A stretch of 64,000 bases of DNA, taken from the NCBI RefSeq assembly GCF_001747085.1, contig NZ_MDJD01000054.1, forward strand, positions 124,001-188,000. Direction: 5' to 3'. Of this stretch, positions 9,057-17,836 are shown one piece after another (within the stretch, counting starts at the first letter, position 1; every line of letters begins with the position of its first letter). The stretch is from Flavivirga aquatica (lineage in GTDB: Bacteria > Bacteroidota > Bacteroidia > Flavobacteriales > Flavobacteriaceae). Under the pieces are notes generated by a model. That model saw only the letters and a program-made list of their open reading frames with translations, was not told the DNA's origin and did no database searches. The translations under genes were made by a program, and so were the position numbers.

Positions 9057-9593
9057 ATGAACTCTTTTTTAGCATCTCTAGCAACTTTATTTTCAAGGAA
9101 TGATAAGCCGCAAATAAGTGAGACTTCTATTTATGACATTAAGATAAGCACATTAAAAGGACAACCTATAAAATTATCGCAATTCAAGGGAAAGTATATA
9201 CTTTTTGTAAATGTAGCCTCCAAGTGTGGTTTTACCCCTCAGTATAAAAATTTACAAGAACTACATACAAAATACAAAGACAAACTTCAAGTTATAGGAT
9301 TACCCTGTAATCAATTTGGCAATCAAGAACCTGAAAAACTTAGTGTTATAGAATCATTTTGTGAAATTAATTATGGTGTGAACTTTTTAATAACCGAAAA
9401 AATTGATGTAAAAGGCAATAATAAACATCAATTATACAGTTGGTTAACTCAAAAAATCAATAACAGGCAATTTGATTCGTCTGTAAAATGGAACTTTCAA
9501 AAATACTTAGTAGACACAAACGGCAACCTAATAGATTACTATTTCTCGATAACAAATCCGCTAAGTTCAAAAATCACAAAACACTTAAAATAA
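9057..9593 (+). CDS. Glutathione peroxidase family protein
   Basis: A 178-residue thioredoxin-fold peroxidase. The peroxidatic residue is Cys57 in NVASKCGFTPQY (no selenocysteine), followed by LPCNQFGNQEP and the catalytic Trp/Asn motif WNFQKYL. Bacterial members generally use thioredoxin rather than glutathione to reduce hydrogen or lipid peroxides. It has a short N-terminal extension but no convincing signal peptide. Its place in an operon with a photolyase and TspO suggests a response to photo-oxidative stress. Confidence 0.92.
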   Translation: MNSFLASLATLFSRNDKPQISETSIYDIKISTLKGQPIKLSQFKGKYILFVNVASKCGFTPQYKNLQELHTKYKDKLQVIGLPCNQFGNQEPEKLSVIESFCEINYGVNFLITEKIDVKGNNKHQLYSWLTQKINNRQFDSSVKWNFQKYLVDTNGNLIDYYFSITNPLSSKITKHLK

Positions 9594-9598
9594 AAAGG

Positions 9599-9766
9599 AT
9601 GTTTGGATTATTCAAAAAGAAATCAGAAATAGAAAAACTTCAAGATAAGTACAAATCACTTATGGAAGAATGGCATAAACTATCTAGTATAAATAGAGTT
9701 GAAAGTGATAAAAAATACGCAGAAGCAGAAGCTATTTCTAAAAAGATTGAAAGTATATCCTCATGA
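9599..9766 (+). CDS. Lacal_2735 family small protein
   Basis: A 55-residue protein beginning MFGLFKKKSEIEKLQDKYK, the hallmark of the small Lacal_2735 family of Bacteroidota. It is highly charged and helical, probably a short coiled coil. I chose the ATG at 9599 over the longer open frame because the extension overlaps the peroxidase gene and lacks similarity. Its TGA overlaps the ATG of the TspO gene (ATGA), indicating translational coupling. Function is unknown. Confidence 0.85.
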   Translation: MFGLFKKKSEIEKLQDKYKSLMEEWHKLSSINRVESDKKYAEAEAISKKIESISS

Positions 9767-10224
9767 AAATACTAAAATATGTTATCCTTTATTTAATTCT
9801 CAATTTTAGTGCTTTAATTATTGGTGTCTTTTTAATGAATGATGGACCACAAACCGCTTGGTACACCAACCTAAATAAAGCACCTTGGACGCCTCCAGAT
9901 TGGTTTTTTGGAGTAACATGGACAAGCATAATGATTTGTTTTTCAATTTATATGGCATATTCACACAAAATACATCCAAGTAATAAAGTAAAAAGTCTTT
10001 TCTTAATTCAATTTATTTTTAATATTATTTGGAACTATGTTTTCTTCAATCAACATTTAATTGGTTTAGGTTTTATTGTCATCTTATTATTAACAATCAT
10101 TATAGCAACGTTTTTATTTTTGCTTCAAAAGAAATTAAAAACAAAAACCATATTAATATTACCTTATTTAATTTGGTTATGCATCGCAACATCACTTAAT
10201 GGCTCTATTTTATTTTATAACTAG
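9763..10224 (+). CDS. TspO/MBR family membrane protein
   Basis: A 153-residue protein with five predicted membrane helices. It carries the family-typical motif WYTNLNKAPWTPPDWFFGVTWT near residues 33-54 and WNYVFFNQH in helix 3. TspO proteins bind tetrapyrroles and are linked to light and oxidative stress in bacteria. The start overlaps the preceding gene by 4 bases. Confidence 0.92.
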   Translation: MKILKYVILYLILNFSALIIGVFLMNDGPQTAWYTNLNKAPWTPPDWFFGVTWTSIMICFSIYMAYSHKIHPSNKVKSLFLIQFIFNIIWNYVFFNQHLIGLGFIVILLLTIIIATFLFLLQKKLKTKTILILPYLIWLCIATSLNGSILFYN

Positions 10225-10233
10225 AAAAAATCG

Positions 10234-10695
10234 ATGAAAATTTACAGACTACATAAGAAACAAAACTTACCCATATCCATAGATCAAGCATGGGAGTTCC
10301 TGTCCAATCCCAAAAACCTAAAAACAATAACACCAGAATATATGGGATTTAATATACTATCTGGTGCAGACAAACCTATGTACGCAGGTCAAATTATACA
10401 GTACATTGTAACCCCAATTTTGGGTATTAAAATTAAATGGATTACCGAAATAACCCATAGTCTAGACAAACAGTATTTTGTAGATGAACAGCGCTTTGGT
10501 CCCTATGCGTTATGGCATCATAAACATTTTATAAAAGAAATTGATGGCGGTGTAGAAATAGAAGATATCATAGATTACAAAATCCCTTTTGGGGTTTTAG
10601 GTCAACTAGCACACCCCATTTTAGTAAAACCAAAACTAGAAGAGATCTTTAGTTATAGAACCCAAAAATTAGAAGAACTTTTTGGTAAATATTAA
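10234..10695 (+). CDS. SRPBCC (START/Bet v1-like) family protein
   Basis: A 153-residue cytosolic protein with the SRPBCC start pattern (LPISIDQAWEFLSNPKNLKTITP) and a polyketide-cyclase-like core (DEQRFGPYALWHHKHFIKE). Such proteins bind hydrophobic ligands. Members of this type are regularly found between tspO and photolyase genes in marine bacteria. It lies 9 bases after tspO and 7 before the photolyase gene. Confidence 0.88.
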   Translation: MKIYRLHKKQNLPISIDQAWEFLSNPKNLKTITPEYMGFNILSGADKPMYAGQIIQYIVTPILGIKIKWITEITHSLDKQYFVDEQRFGPYALWHHKHFIKEIDGGVEIEDIIDYKIPFGVLGQLAHPILVKPKLEEIFSYRTQKLEELFGKY

Positions 10696-10702
10696 TTTTT
10701 AA

Positions 10703-12007
10703 ATGAAAACAAGACTAAACATATTCTGGTTTCGCCGTGATTTAAGATTAGAAGATAATCATGGTTTATTTGAAGCACTAAAAGGAGACTACAAAGTACT
10801 TCCCATATTTATTTTTGATTCTGAAATTTTAGAAAAACTACCAGAACATGATGCTCGAGTTACTTTTATATACCAAACAATACAAAATATAAACACATTA
10901 CTCCAACACAAATACAATACTGAAATTACTTTATATAAAGGCAAACCCATAGACATTTATAAGCAATTAATTAAAGAACATGATATCCAATCTGTATATA
11001 CAAATCATGATTATGAACCCTATGCCAGAAAACGAGATTCAGAAATAAATGATTTATTAACCCTAAATCATATTAAATTTAGAACTTATAAAGACCAAGT
11101 TATCTTCGAAAAAGATGAGGTTGTAAAAAAGGACAACTCCCCCTATTTGGTATACACGCCATACATGAAAAAGTGGAAAGAAACTTTTAAAAGTATAGAC
11201 TTTAAATCTTATGGTTCAGAAAACTTGTTAAGCAATTTAATTACAAACCAATTACCATCAAATTTAAGTTTATCCGATATTGGTTTTAAAGTATCATTGC
11301 AACCTATAAAACCATATAAGATAACCTCTTATCTGATTCAAAACTACGAAACAACTAGAAATTTTCCAGCTCAAGACAGTACTTCTAAACTAGGGCCTCA
11401 TTTGCGTTTTGGCACTGTAAGTATTCGTGAAATGGTAGAAAAAGCTACAAAAGAAACCAATGAAGTATTTTGGCAAGAACTTATTTGGCGTGAATTTTTC
11501 ACACAAATCCTTTGGCATTTTCCACATACACAAACTAAAAGTTTTAAACCTAAGTACGATCGCATTATATGGCGTAATAATGAAGCTGAATTTAAAACTT
11601 GGTGTGAAGGCAAAACAGGATACCCGTTAGTTGATGCTGGTATGAGGCAATTAAATACAACAGGTTTTATGCACAATCGTGTACGCATGTTAGTAGGCAG
11701 TTTTTTATGCAAACACTTACTTATAGATTGGCGCTGGGGAGAAGCCTATTTTGCAGAAAAACTACATGATTATGATATGGCTAGTAATATTGGTAATTGG
11801 CAATGGGTAGCTGGTTCCGGTGTTGATGCCGCTCCCTACTTTAGGATATTTAATCCAACAACTCAAATTGAAAAATTCGATAAACAATTAAGTTACATTA
11901 ATAAGTGGGTACCAGATTTTCAAGAACTCACCTACCCCACACCAATTGTCGACCACAAGTTTGCCAGAGAACGCTGTTTAACAACCTTTAAAGAAGCTCT
12001 TCAATAA
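10703..12007 (+). CDS. phrB: Cryptochrome/deoxyribodipyrimidine photolyase
   Basis: A 434-residue FAD-dependent photolyase that repairs UV-induced cyclobutane pyrimidine dimers with blue light. The N-terminal alpha/beta domain starts with NIFWFRRDLRLEDNHGL. The FAD-binding C-terminal domain contains TGFMHNRVRM, LLIDWRWGEAYFA, DYDMASNIGNWQWVAGSG and DAAPYFRIFNP, the class I CPD photolyase signature. It is the last gene of the operon. A cryptochrome-like signalling role cannot be excluded from sequence alone. The symbol follows the family usage. Confidence 0.9.
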   Translation: MKTRLNIFWFRRDLRLEDNHGLFEALKGDYKVLPIFIFDSEILEKLPEHDARVTFIYQTIQNINTLLQHKYNTEITLYKGKPIDIYKQLIKEHDIQSVYTNHDYEPYARKRDSEINDLLTLNHIKFRTYKDQVIFEKDEVVKKDNSPYLVYTPYMKKWKETFKSIDFKSYGSENLLSNLITNQLPSNLSLSDIGFKVSLQPIKPYKITSYLIQNYETTRNFPAQDSTSKLGPHLRFGTVSIREMVEKATKETNEVFWQELIWREFFTQILWHFPHTQTKSFKPKYDRIIWRNNEAEFKTWCEGKTGYPLVDAGMRQLNTTGFMHNRVRMLVGSFLCKHLLIDWRWGEAYFAEKLHDYDMASNIGNWQWVAGSGVDAAPYFRIFNPTTQIEKFDKQLSYINKWVPDFQELTYPTPIVDHKFARERCLTTFKEALQ

Positions 12008-12260
12008 GTTTCTTTATACAATTTTGAAATTATAAGTTCTTTATTTTTTCCTATAATCTATAGGTTTAATCTCTTTAACTTTTTTAAAAAACCTAATAAA
12101 GTGAGATAAATCATTAAAGCGATTAGAAAAGCAATATCTGCTATACCTTTATTGGTTTTCAAGTAAATCTCTACACACAGCATATACTCTTAATATCAAT
12201 TATATTTTAAAAAATACTATCAAAAACTAAAATTATAAATACACAAGAAATAGTAAACCA

Positions 12261-12584
12261 ATGAGCACAAATGTGTTAATTAAAAATATAGAATGCATTG
12301 AAAATTTATATACATACAATATAGTTAGTAAAGAAATGCTTCGTTATCTAGATGCTTAGTGGAAAGCAGAATGTATGGAATAAAAGGAAACAATGTTTAG
12401 ATAACGTACCTGAATTTCATAGTGATGAAATTAGCAGCCCCATAGTTACTGATAATCATTTTACAAGTAAAATGACTTTCGATGTGACTTTTAAAGATTA
12501 TGCAGACAACAAATGCTAGAAGTTACAGTTTTTTAAATTAACGATGACAAAATTGTTAATGAACAGTTTTTTTATAGCTTATAG
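12261..12584 (+). pseudogene. SnoaL-like / NTF2-fold protein remnant
   Basis: From the ATG at 12261 the frame reads MSTNVLIKNIECIENLY with several stops. After a frameshift near 12405 it reads HSDEISSPIVTDNHFTSKMTFDVTFKDYAD, and after another NDDKIVNEQFFYSL to a TAG at 12582-12584. This order (ligand-barrel strands ending in KIVxEQFFY) fits the SnoaL-like family of about 110-120 aa. At least three nonsense changes and two frameshifts make it non-functional. Confidence 0.6.
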
Positions 12585-12593
12585 TATGTAAAT

Positions 12594-12653
12594 AATAAAC
12601 TGGCATAAAAAAATACGCTTGTTAATTAGTTTATTTTTTTATGCCAGTTTATT
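12594..12653. terminator. 22 bp perfect inverted repeat, probable bidirectional terminator
   Basis: Arms 12594-12615 and 12632-12653 are perfect reverse complements (core AACTGGCATAAAAAAATA) around a 16-base loop. The A7/T7 tracts in the arms provide U-runs in both directions. It lies immediately 3' of murA (minus strand) and downstream of the SnoaL remnant. Confidence 0.75.
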
Positions 12654-12681
12654 TTATTTATTATTATTATTATATGTATTT

Positions 12682-13992
12682 TTATGCTATACGCTCAATT
12701 TTAGCACCTATAGCTCTTAATCGTTCATCAATATTCTCATAACCACGATCTATTTGCTCAATATTCTGAATAGTAGATGTTCCTTTAGCAGAAAGCGCAG
12801 CAATAAGTAATGAAACACCAGCACGAATATCTGGAGACGTCATCGTAGTTGCCTTTAAATTTGATTTAAAATCATGTCCTATAACCGTAGCACGATGTGG
12901 ATCACATAAAATAATTTTAGCTCCCATATCGATAAGTTTATCAACAAAAAATAAACGACTTTCGAACATTTTTTGGTGTATTAGCACACTACCTCTTGCT
13001 TGAGTAGCCACAACTAAAATGATACTTAATAAATCTGGAGTAAATCCTGGCCAAGGTGCATCAGAAATAGTTAGAATTGAACCATCTATAAAATTTTGTA
13101 TTTCATAACCATCTATATGCGCAGGAATATGAATATCATCTCCTTTCTTTTCAACAGTTATACCTAATTTTCTAAACATATTGGGTATAACTCCTAAATC
13201 ATTCCAACTTACATTTTTTATAGTAAGTTCACTCTTGGTCATAGCTGCTAAACCAATCCAGCTCCCAATTTCAATCATGTCTGGCAGCATAGTATGATTT
13301 GTACCTCCTAAGTTTTCAACACCATCAATAATTAACATGTTAGAACCTACACCGCTAATTTTAGCGCCCATTCTATTTAGCATTTTACATAATTGCTGTA
13401 AATAAGGTTCACAAGCAGCGTTGTATATAGTCGTTTTTCCTTCGGCCAAAACAGCAGCCATAACAATATTTGCTGTACCAGTAACAGAAGCTTCTTCTAA
13501 AAGCATGTAAGCTCCTATTAATTTATCTGCTTCAACACCATAAAACTGTTCTTCCTTACTGTAGCCAAACTTAGCTCCAAGTTTTATTAGACCTTCAAAG
13601 TGGGTATCTAGTCGACGACGTCCAATTTTATCTCCTCCTGGCTTAGGAATATACCCTTTACCAAAACGAGCCAATAATGGCCCAACAATCATTATAGAAC
13701 CTCGTAACCCTCGTCCATCAATTTTAAATTCGTCTGATTCTAAATATTTAAGATTAACTTCGTCTGCTTGAAATGTATAAGTTCCTTTTCCTTTCTTTTC
13801 AACTTTAACTCCTAGCTTTTTCAACAAACTAATTAGCTTATTAACATCTACGATGTCAGGGATATTGTTGATTTTAATTAATTCTGGGGTTAATAAAACA
13901 GCACATAAAATTTGTAATGCTTCGTTTTTTGCACCTTGAGGTTGTATGCTCCCCTTTAACTGGTGACCACCTTCAATTTTAAATATTCCCAT
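12682..13992 (-). CDS. murA: UDP-N-acetylglucosamine 1-carboxyvinyltransferase
   Basis: A 436-residue enzyme for the first committed step of peptidoglycan synthesis (phosphoenolpyruvate to UDP-GlcNAc), cytosolic. It aligns throughout with MurA: QPQGAKNEALQI, LLARFGKG, IGRRRLDTHFEGL, NIVMAAVLAEG, DIRAGVSLLIAAL and the C-terminal IDRGYENIDERLRAIGA. The residue corresponding to the fosfomycin-target Cys115 of E. coli is Asp121 here (PGGDKIG), which predicts intrinsic fosfomycin insensitivity. It lies 6 bases after the DUF4290 gene, so the two are probably co-transcribed. Confidence 0.96.
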   Translation of the reverse strand: MGIFKIEGGHQLKGSIQPQGAKNEALQILCAVLLTPELIKINNIPDIVDVNKLISLLKKLGVKVEKKGKGTYTFQADEVNLKYLESDEFKIDGRGLRGSIMIVGPLLARFGKGYIPKPGGDKIGRRRLDTHFEGLIKLGAKFGYSKEEQFYGVEADKLIGAYMLLEEASVTGTANIVMAAVLAEGKTTIYNAACEPYLQQLCKMLNRMGAKISGVGSNMLIIDGVENLGGTNHTMLPDMIEIGSWIGLAAMTKSELTIKNVSWNDLGVIPNMFRKLGITVEKKGDDIHIPAHIDGYEIQNFIDGSILTISDAPWPGFTPDLLSIILVVATQARGSVLIHQKMFESRLFFVDKLIDMGAKIILCDPHRATVIGHDFKSNLKATTMTSPDIRAGVSLLIAALSAKGTSTIQNIEQIDRGYENIDERLRAIGAKIERIA

Positions 13993-13998
13993 GCTTAA

Positions 13999-14649
13999 CT
14001 AGTAACGTTTTCTTTGTCTATTATTAGTATGTTTTTTGTGGTGAGTTGGTTTCTTATTATTAGAAAACTTCCCTTTATTAGAACGCATTAAACTTGAGGC
14101 ATCTGTTAAATCTTCTTTAGATCCTTTTAAGTTAATTTTCCCTTCCGAAAGCTCATATAAATGATTGTAAATTACACCATCTTCTACGGTATCTTTATTC
14201 CAATTTAAAAAACACTTCTTCATGTGATTTGCAATAGTAAAAGTAAGCGCTTGTTTAAGATCTCCTTCTTCCCATGTATTAGCAACATCAATCATGGTTT
14301 TAATATTATTTCCGTAAAAACGATATTTAGGAAAATTTTGTGGATACCTTAAAGGTTCTGGACGCTCTTCTAAAAGCTCTTTTGTTGGTTTTTCATAAGG
14401 TGAATCAACATCTAATTCAAAATTAGACATAATAAAAAGCTGATCCCAAAGTTTGTGTTGAAAATCGGGAACATCTCTTAAATGCGGTTGCATATTTCCC
14501 ATTACAGAAATAATGGCTTTTGCTATCTTATTACGTTCTTCCTTTGTTTCAATGGCTTTAGCATAGCTAATCATTTTCTGCATATGACGTCCATATTCTG
14601 GAATGATTAAGTGCTCACGCTCTGTGTTATATTCTAAATTGTCTATCAA
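13999..14649 (-). CDS. DUF4290 domain-containing protein
   Basis: A 216-residue cytosolic protein beginning MIDNLEYNTEREHLIIPEYG, which is the DUF4290 pattern. The Bacteroidota family is typically encoded just upstream of murA, as here. The N-terminal about 170 residues are helical; the tail is basic and low-complexity (KPTHHKKHTNNRQRKRY), suggesting nucleic-acid or ribosome contact. No function is established. Confidence 0.9.
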   Translation of the reverse strand: MIDNLEYNTEREHLIIPEYGRHMQKMISYAKAIETKEERNKIAKAIISVMGNMQPHLRDVPDFQHKLWDQLFIMSNFELDVDSPYEKPTKELLEERPEPLRYPQNFPKYRFYGNNIKTMIDVANTWEEGDLKQALTFTIANHMKKCFLNWNKDTVEDGVIYNHLYELSEGKINLKGSKEDLTDASSLMRSNKGKFSNNKKPTHHKKHTNNRQRKRY

Positions 14650-14715
14650 AATTAAATGTGTAGGGTTATATTTATTGCATGTAGTTGTTATGCTAGCGCA
14701 AAATACAAAAAAAAA

Positions 14716-15009
14716 CTAAAGACTTATAACTCCTTCAACTTTTTCTGCTACTTCTTTATATTTTTCAATAACAGCGTCTGGATTAGGCATTAATAAATTA
14801 ATAGAGACGCTTGTATATTTTCCATTTTTAGATTCAGTAGTTCTTATAACAGCTCCCATATTATCAAATATAGCTTCAAGCTTTGTTATTTTTTCAACAT
14901 CGGTTTTTATAATAAATTTATATAAATACTCTGTTGGCCAACTAGCTGTTTCGTGTAATTGCTCTTTTAATTTTTTATAAAATTCTTCCGAATTTGGAGG
15001 TGTACTCAT
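14716..15009 (-). CDS. DUF493 family protein (YbeD-like)
   Basis: A 97-residue ferredoxin-like-fold protein (MSTPPNSEEFYKKLKEQL, WPTEYLYKFII, YTSVSINL). I chose the ATG at 15009 instead of an upstream TTG at 15030, because the family normally begins close to this Met and the extension is not conserved-looking. Family members are small cytosolic proteins of unclear, possibly regulatory, role. It lies 66 bases upstream of the DUF4290 gene on the same strand. Confidence 0.88.
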   Translation of the reverse strand: MSTPPNSEEFYKKLKEQLHETASWPTEYLYKFIIKTDVEKITKLEAIFDNMGAVIRTTESKNGKYTSVSINLLMPNPDAVIEKYKEVAEKVEGVISL

Positions 15010-15277
15010 AATCTTTTTAATAAGCTGCAAATATAAGATTTTATGTATTCTAATTTCTATTGTTTCTCAATGATCATATAAACATAACATTTATACAATT
15101 GATAGACACAACAATTACTAAAACAACTTTTTTTACTAGTAAGTATTGCTGTTTTAATAGTCATAAAATAAAATGATTATACGTAATATATAACTTGACT
15201 ATTATGCTTAAATAGCAAATGTATTTTATTGTATTTTTTTTATAGCTGTTAAATTCCGATTTTTACAACTAAATTGA

Positions 15278-15838
15278 ATGCATTTGAATACTAAAAATAT
15301 TGTTATAACGGGAGGTCCTGGAACTGGAAAAACATCAATCATTAATCAATTGAAGAAACAAAATTATTATTGTTTTGATGAAATAATAAGAGCACTAACT
15401 TTAGAAGCAAAAAATGAAGTTGAAACTTCTTCACAAATTTCTAATCCAATTGCTTTTGTAAATGATCCTATGGACTTTAATAGCAAGTTGCTTAATGGGA
15501 GAATAGAACAATTTATTCAAGCTAATAAGACAAATAAAAAATTAAACTTTTTTGATCGAGGAATTCCAGATGTTTTAGCCTATATGGATTTCTTCAATCA
15601 AGAGTATAATGATATCTTTACTAATGCATGTAAAATACATAAATATAATAATGTATTTTTATTACCTCCTTGGAAGGCTATATACAAGACTGATAACGAA
15701 CGGTTTGAAACTTTTGATGAAGCTATAAAAATTCATGAATGTTTAAAACAGATCTATAAAAATTTCGAATATAACATTATAGAGGTTCCTTTTGGAACCG
15801 TTGAAGAACGTACCAATTACATTATAAATAGTATTTAA
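15278..15838 (+). CDS. AAA_28-type ATP-binding protein (NadR/kinase-like)
   Basis: A 186-residue P-loop protein with Walker A GGPGTGKTS at residues 12-20 and a putative Walker B/Asp region FFDRGIPDVLAYMDFF. It resembles the AAA_28 group related to the kinase part of NadR. The substrate is unknown. It ends 4 bases before the recQ GTG start, so the two are likely one transcript. Confidence 0.85.
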   Translation: MHLNTKNIVITGGPGTGKTSIINQLKKQNYYCFDEIIRALTLEAKNEVETSSQISNPIAFVNDPMDFNSKLLNGRIEQFIQANKTNKKLNFFDRGIPDVLAYMDFFNQEYNDIFTNACKIHKYNNVFLLPPWKAIYKTDNERFETFDEAIKIHECLKQIYKNFEYNIIEVPFGTVEERTNYIINSI

Positions 15839-15842
15839 TTTA

Positions 15843-17747
15843 GTGGAACATCCCATAAACATACTAGAAAGGTATTGGAATTTTACTGCCTTTAGGCCAC
15901 AGCAAGAAGCTATTATTAATGCTGCCATTAATAATGAAGACACTTTTGCTTTATTACCTACTGGTGGAGGAAAATCACTTTGCTTTCAAATCCCTGCTTT
16001 AGCAAAAAAAGGCATATGCATAGTTATTTCACCTTTAATAGCTTTAATGAAAGACCAAGTTCTTTCCTTAAAAAATAAAGGTATTAAAGCTATGGCTATT
16101 ACAAGTGGAATAAGTCACAGCAAACTTGATACACTTTTAGATAATTGCATTTACGGAAATTATAAATTTCTATACCTCTCTCCTGAGCGTTTGCAACAAG
16201 AACTAGTACAGGATCGTATAAAACAAATGCATGTAAATTTAATAGCTGTAGATGAAGCGCATTGCATTTCACAATGGGGAAGTGATTTTAGACCCGCTTA
16301 TAAAAATATTGATTTATTAAGGCGATTGCATCCTTCTGTAAATGTTATAGCATTGACAGCATCTGCTAAACCAGAAGTCGTTGAAGATATTGTTAAAGAG
16401 CTTGATTTTATTCAACCCAAAATATTTAAACAATCATTTTCAAGATCCAATCTAGCCTACATGGTATTTCATGAAAATGATAAATATTATAGACTTGAAA
16501 CCATACTAAAAAAACACGTAGAACCTTCAATTGTATATGTTAGAAATAGAAAACTAACCTTAGAAATTAGCACGCTTTTAAAATCGAAAAATATTACTGC
16601 CACATATTACCATGGAGGACTCTCAAACCTAGAAAAGGACAGCAATATGACTGCTTGGTTACAAAACCAAAAGCAAGTCATGGTAGCAACCAACGCTTTT
16701 GGAATGGGTATTGATAAACCTGATGTGAAAACCGTTATCCATTTAAATTTACCCGAAAGCATAGAAAGTTATTTTCAAGAAGCAGGTCGTGCTGGACGAA
16801 ATGGTAACAAAGCTTTTGCTGTAATACTAAAAAATAATAGCGATGAAATTTTAGTAAAAAATCAATTTTTAAATGTACTCCCTACAGTAGATTTTGTTAA
16901 ACAAGTATACCGAAAATTGTGTAACTATTTTCAAGTATCTTATGGAGAAGGCGAATATTTAACTTTTAATTTTGACTTTAATTCCTTCTGTAAAACTTAT
17001 AATTTCAGTACTATTTTAAGCTATAATGCTTTGTTATTATTAGATAGGAATAGTGTTATTACTTTATCTAAACAATTTAAAAATAAAGTTACCGTACAAT
17101 TTACTATATCTAACGCTGCTCTTTTTAATTATTTAGAAACACATCAGGATTTTAGTATCATTGTAAAATCGATATTACGCATGTATGGTGGTATTTTTGA
17201 TCATATAACAAAAATTGATTTGGTACGTATAGCTGAAAAATCTTCGATTCCAGAAACTATATTAATAGAAGCATTACTACAATTAGAACGTGATGCCATT
17301 ATCACTTTAAACTTAGCAAAAACAGATGCACAAGTCACCTTCATAGAACCCCGTGAAGATGATAAAACTATTAACAGAATAGCTTTAATAATTGAACAAC
17401 AAAATAAATTAAAGCAACGTCAGGTTAAGGCCATACTTGAGTATATTGAAAATAATTCCACATGTAAAAGTATACAACTACTCTCCTATTTTGGTGAGAA
17501 AGACATAAAACCTTGCGGTATTTGTTCCGTTTGTATAAATACAAAAAAGAAAGAAGCTCCTCAAAATATAAATGCAATAAAAAAACGTATTATAGAATTA
17601 TTAGAAAGTGGAGACAAATCATCAAGAGACATGATACCTCTTTTAAAATGTCCTGAATACTTACTGATAAATGCTTTAAAATTATTATTAGAACATCATA
17701 TTATAACCGTTACACAGAAAAACACATATAAATTAAGCCATTTATAA
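15843..17747 (+). CDS. recQ: RecQ-family ATP-dependent DNA helicase
   Basis: A 634-residue superfamily 2 helicase. The order is the Q-motif region FRPQQEAIINA, Walker A LLPTGGGKS, DEAH box VDEAHCISQWG, motif III ALTAS, and motif VI QEAGRAGRNG. A RecQ-Ct zinc-binding region follows with Cys in STCKS and KPCGICSVC, and a short C-terminal helical tail stands in place of a clear HRDC. The start is GTG at 15843. It unwinds DNA in recombinational repair. It is shorter and more divergent than canonical RecQ, as is usual for the second flavobacterial paralogue. Confidence 0.93.
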   Translation: MEHPINILERYWNFTAFRPQQEAIINAAINNEDTFALLPTGGGKSLCFQIPALAKKGICIVISPLIALMKDQVLSLKNKGIKAMAITSGISHSKLDTLLDNCIYGNYKFLYLSPERLQQELVQDRIKQMHVNLIAVDEAHCISQWGSDFRPAYKNIDLLRRLHPSVNVIALTASAKPEVVEDIVKELDFIQPKIFKQSFSRSNLAYMVFHENDKYYRLETILKKHVEPSIVYVRNRKLTLEISTLLKSKNITATYYHGGLSNLEKDSNMTAWLQNQKQVMVATNAFGMGIDKPDVKTVIHLNLPESIESYFQEAGRAGRNGNKAFAVILKNNSDEILVKNQFLNVLPTVDFVKQVYRKLCNYFQVSYGEGEYLTFNFDFNSFCKTYNFSTILSYNALLLLDRNSVITLSKQFKNKVTVQFTISNAALFNYLETHQDFSIIVKSILRMYGGIFDHITKIDLVRIAEKSSIPETILIEALLQLERDAIITLNLAKTDAQVTFIEPREDDKTINRIALIIEQQNKLKQRQVKAILEYIENNSTCKSIQLLSYFGEKDIKPCGICSVCINTKKKEAPQNINAIKKRIIELLESGDKSSRDMIPLLKCPEYLLINALKLLLEHHIITVTQKNTYKLSHL

Positions 17748-17836
17748 AATAAGTATTGTAAAGTTTCTACTTTATTGAAATAATCGATACAAATTGTCCT
17801 TATTTAATCTAACGTATAAAAAATAAACATCAACAG

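Noticed and set aside
9488-9598. A longer start for the Lacal_2735 protein
   Set aside because: The extension overlaps the glutathione peroxidase gene, and the family begins at MFGLFKKK.
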